Shown piece by piece: positions 5,722 through 9,929 of a DNA stretch of 9,929 bases. Source of the DNA: Acidifodinimicrobium sp049967035 (GTDB lineage Archaea; Nanobdellota; Nanobdellia; Parvarchaeales; Parvarchaeaceae). A program made the position numbers and the translations under genes. Under the pieces are notes generated by a model. The model searched no databases. It was not told the origin of the DNA and saw only the letters and a program-made list of their open reading frames with translations. Position 1 is the first letter of the stretch; every line of letters begins with the position of its first letter. The DNA is taken from NCBI GenBank assembly GCA_049967035.1, contig JBMFTM010000020.1, positions 1 through 9,929 on the forward strand, in the 5' to 3' direction.

Positions 5722-7755
5722 CTACACCAAAAGTTTTATAAGCCCCTGTTTAGGCTCGAATATCTCCCCCTCTTTCTTTAGAGTTGATATTGCATTATCC
5801 ACCTTATCTTTATCTATCCCCATCTTATCTGCATCGTCATAAACTTTAGAAATTGGAAGGGCAGATCCAGCTGGCAAATTTTCTATCTCGTTCTTTATTA
5901 TTGACTTGACAGACAGGATTACCCCCCTCTGCGATGTTGATATGCCCACCTCTATCCTGTCTATATCCAACTGGCCTGTAGACTGATCTAACCCCACCTC
6001 ATTCAGATAATGCATCACAAGCTCTATTGCTCTCTTTGCATCTTCTGCCAAAACGTATGGAGACAGCCTCACCTTTGCGCTCGCTTCTGAAAGCCTCACT
6101 ATAGACTCAAGCTGCCTAGCCGATATCGGTATTGGCCTGACGGCTTGGTCCCCTACTGTGGTCTGACCTCTTAACCTAAGATAGAACTCCTCTATTATCT
6201 TCATTGACTCATCGGATATTATCGGCGAAACTGTCTTCTTTGCGTAAGCTATATACTTTCTCAGTAGGTCTATTGATATCGCTGGTTTATTCTTGTTTAT
6301 GTCCTTACTTACATCTAGGATTTTCTTTGCTATCATCTTGTCTATTTCCTGATTTGGTTTATCCTGCATTATGAATATCAAATCGAATCTGTTGATTAGC
6401 GTGGGCGGTAGGTCTATCTGTGAGGCTATAGTGTCAAAAGGATTAAACCTACCAAGCTTAGGATTAGCCGCCGCCAAAACACTTGTCTGAGCCGAGAGAG
6501 TGGCGTGGATATTAGCCTTTGCTATGGTTATGGTTTCCTGCTCAAGGCTTTCATGCATGGCCACCCTATCATCTTTGTTCATCTTATCAATCTCATCTAT
6601 CGCAAGAAGCCCTTTATTTGTCAGCGGAAGCGCACCGGCTTCCAATATATAGCTCCTGCTAGCTTCATCTTTTATTATCGTAGCAGTAAGCCCCGCCGCA
6701 CTTGAACCTGTACCAACAACATACCTAGCTTTCGGGGCTATAGCAGTAACATATTTGAGTATAGTGCTTTTCGACACACCGGTGTCTCCCACCAAGAGGA
6801 TATGTATATCACCCCTTACAACGCTTGACGAATCAGAAGAAACCTTTCTCACGCCTCCAAACATTTGCAAAACTATCGCCTCCTTTATGTGGTCATATCC
6901 AAATATGTTCGGAGCTATTGAGGCAGCCAGCTTGGCATAGATAGTCTTGTCCTTCGCCAACTCTTTTATCTTCTCTTCCTCTTCCTTTGAGATGACCAGT
7001 TCCTCGAATTCATGCTCCACCGACTCTAAGTAGGACGCCTCTATTGAAAGCTCCGATGTATTTGATCTCTTCCCGCTCTGCAAGTATATTGGATACTCAT
7101 TTATTATCCCGGTGACTATGACTTTATTTCCAGGTATTATATTCCTCTCAAACTTTGGATCTACTAGATCTCTCCTCAGCATAACCTCTATCTGCTGAGG
7201 CTGCGCCCCACCTTCTAAGTCCTCTGGTGCTTCTTCCAATACAATCCTCTGCGTGTCTATAAACTTCTTGTCAACTATCTTAAACTTGTCTTTCCTCCCA
7301 CAGTTGGGGCAGATAGACGGCACTCTGAGAGTCTTCTCTTTCTGCTCAATAACCACTACATGACCACAACTCTGGCACTCAAAACTGACTGATTTTGCGA
7401 CCGGCTTCACGCTCACGGCTATCTTTATCAAGCCCTGGACCTGCATGAGTTTCTTCAGGTGCTTGCTTCTTATCTCACTTATCTTTATCTTCGCGTTCTC
7501 TGGAAGGTCCCTTATCCTTATCTCTACATCTAGCTCCTTATAATCCGACCCCAGCTCTGCGACAGCGTCCTTTATCTCTTCTATTGTATCTGCAGGAGAG
7601 TTCAGGATTTCATCCCCCAAGGCAGGGGAGAATTCGTCTATTTCCTTAAAATCAAGCACTATTGAGAATTTATCTGTGTTCAGAAGCCTGTCCAACCTAT
7701 CCTTCAACTTATGCTCTACAAAATCCTTTATTGTGTTATCTTTCTTCTCTGCCAT
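5722..7755 (-). CDS. mcm: Minichromosome maintenance helicase (MCM)
   Basis: Replicative 3'-5' DNA helicase, hexameric AAA+ ATPase. The 677 residues carry the N-terminal helical and OB domains with a zinc site C127-x2-C130/C149-x2-C152, Walker A GDTGVSKS (323-330), the GSSAAGLTA pre-sensor loop (about 350-358), Walker B LLAIDEID with D387/E388, sensor-1 N431, arginine finger R456 in NRFDLIF, sensor-2 R547 in ARQLE, and a C-terminal winged-helix region ending GEIFEPKQGLIKLLV. Length is typical for archaea and there is no intein. Walker A has Thr where most MCMs have Pro (GDPG). The ATG at 7755 is preceded by a TATA-like box and two overlapping dyads. It heads the cluster MCM-OB-aIF2-beta-DUF424. 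Confidence 0.98.
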   Translation of the reverse strand: MAEKKDNTIKDFVEHKLKDRLDRLLNTDKFSIVLDFKEIDEFSPALGDEILNSPADTIEEIKDAVAELGSDYKELDVEIRIRDLPENAKIKISEIRSKHLKKLMQVQGLIKIAVSVKPVAKSVSFECQSCGHVVVIEQKEKTLRVPSICPNCGRKDKFKIVDKKFIDTQRIVLEEAPEDLEGGAQPQQIEVMLRRDLVDPKFERNIIPGNKVIVTGIINEYPIYLQSGKRSNTSELSIEASYLESVEHEFEELVISKEEEEKIKELAKDKTIYAKLAASIAPNIFGYDHIKEAIVLQMFGGVRKVSSDSSSVVRGDIHILLVGDTGVSKSTILKYVTAIAPKARYVVGTGSSAAGLTATIIKDEASRSYILEAGALPLTNKGLLAIDEIDKMNKDDRVAMHESLEQETITIAKANIHATLSAQTSVLAAANPKLGRFNPFDTIASQIDLPPTLINRFDLIFIMQDKPNQEIDKMIAKKILDVSKDINKNKPAISIDLLRKYIAYAKKTVSPIISDESMKIIEEFYLRLRGQTTVGDQAVRPIPISARQLESIVRLSEASAKVRLSPYVLAEDAKRAIELVMHYLNEVGLDQSTGQLDIDRIEVGISTSQRGVILSVKSIIKNEIENLPAGSALPISKVYDDADKMGIDKDKVDNAISTLKKEGEIFEPKQGLIKLLV

Positions 7756-7760
7756 ATCCC

Positions 7761-7784
7761 CAACAGAATATTCTACATCTGTTG
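7761..7784. promoter_or_regulatory. Overlapping dyads upstream of mcm
   Basis: CAACAGA (7761-7767) and its exact complement TCTGTTG (7778-7784) flank 10 bp. Overlapping them is the perfect palindrome AGAATATTCT (7765-7774). Both lie between the TATA-like box and the mcm start, the usual place for an archaeal repressor operator. The core GAATATTC recurs at the HAD promoter. Confidence 0.45.
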
Positions 7785-7794
7785 TATTATTAAA
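7785..7794 (-). promoter_or_regulatory. Putative TATA box for mcm
   Basis: The minus strand reads TTTAATAATA, centred about 34 bp before the ATG at 7755, predicting a leader of under 10 nt. The 57-bp gap after the HAD stop is otherwise filled by dyads. Confidence 0.4.
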
Positions 7795-7812
7795 CTTTGT
7801 CTAAATTTTCTG

Positions 7813-8469
7813 CTATTTGAATTTGGCCAAGTTTTTTCGAATGAAATTATTAAGACCAACCATGTCCCTAAAAAACAACTCACTATCAGAAAGTTTAGAG
7901 TTGAAAACACCTATGAAATTTATCCCTGCGTTCTTCGCGGCTTCCATGTCGGTGATGCTGTCGCCCACGTAGAAAGAAGTTGCCCTGCTCAGGTGCAGTT
8001 TTTCTATCGCCATATCCAAAACGAAAGGGTTCGGCTTCTCATGCTCCATAACATCCGGACAAAATATAGGGACGCTGAATATAATCCTGAGTTTATCCGA
8101 AGACCTGAGGAGCGGAAGCTCTCTTTTTGGCATCGATGTGGCTATGCAGAACTTTATCTTCTCCCTCCTCAGCAGATTAAAAGTATCACTTACCCCGCTG
8201 TAAGGCCTCACACCTTTAAAACCCATCTCCGACATATACCTTCTTTTATTCTCTAGGATCAGCCTCTTCTGCTCATTACTAAGATTTATGCCCAGGTCAT
8301 CCTTTATCAACTTAAAAAGGAAAGATGTAGGGTAGCGTATATTTTTCTGGACGAATCTGTAACTTATTTTACCCTCTCCAATAACACTATCTATACCTTT
8401 TTTTATAGAGGTAGCATGTAGATTCAGGCTGTTTATAAGTGTGCCATCCAGATCAAATATTATTGCCAT
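7813..8469 (-). CDS. HAD-superfamily phosphatase (phosphoglycolate phosphatase-like)
   Basis: Magnesium-dependent phosphohydrolase of the haloacid dehalogenase superfamily. All four motifs are visible in 218 residues: motif I FDLDGTLINS with nucleophile D6 and general acid D8; motif II CIATSMP with T111; motif III K145 in EKPNP; motif IV VGDSITDMEAA with D170 and D174. The helical insert between motif I and II (about 15-90) is a C1 cap as in phosphoglycolate phosphatase and beta-phosphoglucomutase-like enzymes, so small phosphorylated metabolites are the likely substrates; the exact one cannot be read. It stands 57 bp upstream of mcm with its own TATA box and palindromes, and 37 bp after the previous gene, so it is probably a separate unit. 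Confidence 0.93.
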   Translation of the reverse strand: MAIIFDLDGTLINSLNLHATSIKKGIDSVIGEGKISYRFVQKNIRYPTSFLFKLIKDDLGINLSNEQKRLILENKRRYMSEMGFKGVRPYSGVSDTFNLLRREKIKFCIATSMPKRELPLLRSSDKLRIIFSVPIFCPDVMEHEKPNPFVLDMAIEKLHLSRATSFYVGDSITDMEAAKNAGINFIGVFNSKLSDSELFFRDMVGLNNFIRKNLAKFK

Positions 8470-8476
8470 TAGTTTT

Positions 8477-8490
8477 TATGAATATTCATA
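8477..8490. promoter_or_regulatory. 14-bp palindrome upstream of the HAD gene
   Basis: TATGAATATTCATA is a perfect palindrome between the TATA box and the ATG at 8469. Its core GAATATTC is centred 14.5 bp before the start codon, exactly as at mcm. This is an operator candidate. Confidence 0.45.
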
Positions 8491-8498
8491 TATTTTAA
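8489..8498 (-). promoter_or_regulatory. Putative TATA box for the HAD gene
   Basis: The minus strand reads TTAAAATATA, centred about 24 bp before the ATG at 8469, so the mRNA is predicted leaderless. A further 10-bp palindrome, TTAAGCTTAA (8495-8504), overlaps its upstream edge. Confidence 0.5.
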
Positions 8499-8506
8499 GC
8501 TTAAGT

Positions 8507-9178
8507 TCAGTAACCTTCCTGTGGGGCACCACCACCGACAAGTTCCACATCAACCTTGCCGCCGCTCTCTTTTATTTCCTTTAAGGCATCTACATCCTTG
8601 GAGAAGATATACGGGGAAAGATCTAGATTGGCTGGACTCCTTGACAACTTTCTCGAATAGGTTTCCCTTAGGTTCTTCGCTACTTCGTTGCTGTAATCGT
8701 TCCATGACACACCTAGCGATTCTACAAAGTACCTCTCTATCTTGGTTGCTATTTGATGGGCGTAACTATACGTGTATCCATCATCTATGAGCCACTTCTC
8801 AGTGCACTCATGGTGCCTTCCTATGGTTTCAACGGTGTCTATTTTCTTTCCCTGGACGGTGATCTCTTTCGGGAAATTGGAATCTAAATATATTATCTGC
8901 CCGTCCACTGAGTAGCCGCCGGTGTATTTTATGTTGTAAGAGGTATCTATGATCAAACCGTCCCCCCTCTTGAAGACCGACCATGTGCCTACTTCTGTGT
9001 CTTTGTAGTACACCTTCACGCCGTCGACCGAGACTGTCTCGCCAACCTTTATGTCCGTCTGACTCAGGAATCTTACATATGTCGGCCCCTTGAAATTTAT
9101 GGCTACTATCATGTAAACCTGCGGTGGAGAGGCTCCGTTTTCATCTTTCCTCTCTATAACTTCATATTCCTCTTTCAT
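8507..9178 (-). CDS. Unknown protein with His/Glu-rich motif
   Basis: I cannot assign this 223-residue soluble protein with confidence. Residues about 20-105 look beta-rich (VYMIVAINFKG, then TVSVDGVKVYYKD, then GQIIYLDSNFPKEI). A helical part follows with RHHECTEKWL (121-130), giving H122, H123, E124 and E127, then YAHQIATKIE (139-148) with H141 and E148. This HE-x2-E plus AH-x2-AT-x2-E layout resembles a metal site and recalls hypothetical proteins often seen in phages, a recollection I cannot check. The C-terminus (GGGAPQEGY) is a flexible tail. There is no signal peptide or membrane segment. It has its own TATA box and diverges from the plus-strand gene at the right edge. Confidence 0.8.
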   Translation of the reverse strand: MKEEYEVIERKDENGASPPQVYMIVAINFKGPTYVRFLSQTDIKVGETVSVDGVKVYYKDTEVGTWSVFKRGDGLIIDTSYNIKYTGGYSVDGQIIYLDSNFPKEITVQGKKIDTVETIGRHHECTEKWLIDDGYTYSYAHQIATKIERYFVESLGVSWNDYSNEVAKNLRETYSRKLSRSPANLDLSPYIFSKDVDALKEIKESGGKVDVELVGGGAPQEGY

Positions 9179-9202
9179 ATTTTCTTATCAAAGCGGCACC
9201 AC

Positions 9203-9211
9203 TTTTTATAT
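9203..9211 (-). promoter_or_regulatory. Putative TATA box for the 223-residue gene
   Basis: The minus strand reads ATATAAAAA, centred 29 bp before the ATG at 9178. The predicted start falls within a few bases of the ATG, again suggesting a leaderless or nearly leaderless message. Confidence 0.5.
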
Positions 9212-9254
9212 GTTTACATGAATTTTTAGGTAGAGATCTATCTGAAAATCAGCC

Positions 9255-9262
9255 TTATAAAT
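9255..9262 (+). promoter_or_regulatory. Putative TATA box for the right-edge gene
   Basis: TTATAAAT is centred 26.5 bp before the ATG at 9285 and overlaps an earlier in-frame ATG at 9261. If it is the true TATA box, that earlier ATG is not transcribed and the protein starts at 9285. Confidence 0.4.
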
Positions 9263-9284
9263 GGACAAGCAGATGTATTATGTT

Positions 9285-9929
9285 ATGAAAGGCGAAATAA
9301 TTTACAGTTACTTTTACGATATATGTGATAGAATAGAACTTGAGAGAGCAAAAGAGTACCTTAAGGGAGCAGAGGTTTTTCCATTCTATGAGTACGGAAA
9401 GGCAGTCCCTGAGGGTGTAAACCCCTTCGAACTTCCAGTGATACTCAATCTTGGCAAGAGAGAGATCAAGATAGATAATAAAAGCATAAGCCTGCAGCTC
9501 CAATTCTTGGTCTATTCAGTCGGTGTGATAGCCATTAGGATAAGGCTGCCTGTAGATAATCTAACCACTATAGAGAGAGTTACCTTCGACAAGAAATTTG
9601 AGGACAATTTCAAAAAAGCATCAGAAGAGATAAAATCAGAAATAGAGAAAAAACTCTCCAAGTACTTGAATATAAAAGACAAAGACACATTTGAAAATTA
9701 TCGAGTTTACTTCATAGAGGGGGACGCATCCGAATTTGTTCCAAAGAACAAGAGGTGGATAGCAGGCATACTTTTAGATGAGCAGAATCTCTCGGACCTG
9801 TCGGATGACTACGTTGAAAGCACGGTCAAGAGGCGACTTTCCTACTATAACAATGATGTTATAATTATTGACTGGGACGCCGCCTTTATCATCTCAAAGT
9901 CGGACAACTACGAGAACGAGCTGATGGTT
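9285..9929 (+). CDS. Conserved unknown protein, 3'-truncated by the window
   Basis: The reading frame is open to the last base, so the C-terminus is missing; 215 codons are visible from ATG 9285, or 223 from the in-frame ATG 9261. The product begins with an IIYSYFYDICDRIELERAKEYL segment, has FLVYSVGVIAIRIRLPV in the middle, a charged helical stretch (about 105-130), and near the edge KRRLSYYNNDVIIIDWDAAF. The pairing of a YSVGV strand with a later YY-x-D(V/L)-x(3)-DWDAA motif recalls a family of bacterial and archaeal hypothetical proteins, possibly related to DUF155/RMND1, whose missing part usually ends in coiled coil and membrane helix. This is recollection, not a search. It is the only plus-strand gene here. 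Confidence 0.82.
   Translation, partial: MKGEIIYSYFYDICDRIELERAKEYLKGAEVFPFYEYGKAVPEGVNPFELPVILNLGKREIKIDNKSISLQLQFLVYSVGVIAIRIRLPVDNLTTIERVTFDKKFEDNFKKASEEIKSEIEKKLSKYLNIKDKDTFENYRVYFIEGDASEFVPKNKRWIAGILLDEQNLSDLSDDYVESTVKRRLSYYNNDVIIIDWDAAFIISKSDNYENELMV

Noticed and set aside
5722..7755. Intein in MCM
   Set aside because: Archaeal MCM genes sometimes carry inteins, but the reading frame runs through Walker A, Walker B and arginine finger without an insertion, at normal length.
7711..8256. 181-codon plus-strand reading frame
   Set aside because: It lies opposite the mcm start and the well-motifed HAD gene, and its composition is typical of antisense shadow translation.
9255..9503. 82-codon minus-strand reading frame
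   Set aside because: It is antisense to the right-edge plus-strand gene, which is longer, runs to the window end and has protein-like composition and family-like motifs.
1..9929. CRISPR array, insertion sequence or tRNA-integrated element
   Set aside because: I found no spaced direct repeats, transposase or integrase, and no duplicated tRNA 3' end beside either tRNA.

Overview
The window comes from an archaeon. It carries aIF5A with a hypusination loop, the archaeal/eukaryotic RNA polymerase subunit N, aIF2-beta, a DUF424 protein, an MCM helicase, and tRNA genes without an encoded CCA end. TATA-type promoters lie about 22-29 bp upstream of several start codons. Composition is moderately AT-rich and genes are tightly packed. 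Lineage cannot be fixed by eye. The compact operons and a sugar-porter-type MFS transporter of the kind common in acidophilic archaea would fit a DPANN-type or Thermoplasmata-associated genome, but that is a guess.

Layout, right to left, since nearly everything is on the minus strand. At the right edge (9285 to the end) a plus-strand gene of unknown function is cut by the window. It diverges from a minus-strand 223-residue unknown protein with a histidine/glutamate-rich motif (8507-9178). Next come a HAD-family phosphatase (7813-8469) and a tight cluster: MCM helicase (5722-7755), a small OB-fold protein (5321-5716), aIF2-beta (4923-5324) and DUF424 (4612-4920), with gaps of -4 to +5 bp. tRNA-Gln(CUG) follows at 4466-4538. 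A 178-bp gap with a spaced inverted repeat leads into a two-gene unit: a nucleoside 2-deoxyribosyltransferase-like protein (3721-4278) and an unknown acidic-tailed protein (3349-3717). Then come an MFS transporter (1833-3218) with a tRNase Z-like metallo-beta-lactamase protein (1102-1827) 5 bp behind it, aIF5A (634-1026), a stand-alone AsnC/Lrp ligand-binding (RAM) domain protein (365-592), rpoN (140-331) and tRNA-Pro(UGG) (11-84).

Functionally this is mostly core information processing: transcription (RpoN), translation (aIF2-beta, aIF5A, two tRNAs), tRNA maturation (tRNase Z-like protein; neither tRNA encodes CCA) and replication (MCM plus a candidate single-strand-binding OB protein). The MCM/aIF2-beta linkage follows the known archaeal habit of clustering replication with translation genes.

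I see no clear new multi-gene system, mobile element or CRISPR array. The most interesting signals are regulatory. The palindrome GAATATTC sits at exactly the same distance (centre 14.5 bp) before the start codons of mcm and the HAD gene. Dyads flank the promoters of aIF5A and the deoxyribosyltransferase-like gene. Start codons repeatedly lie where a TATA box would place the transcription start, implying leaderless mRNAs.
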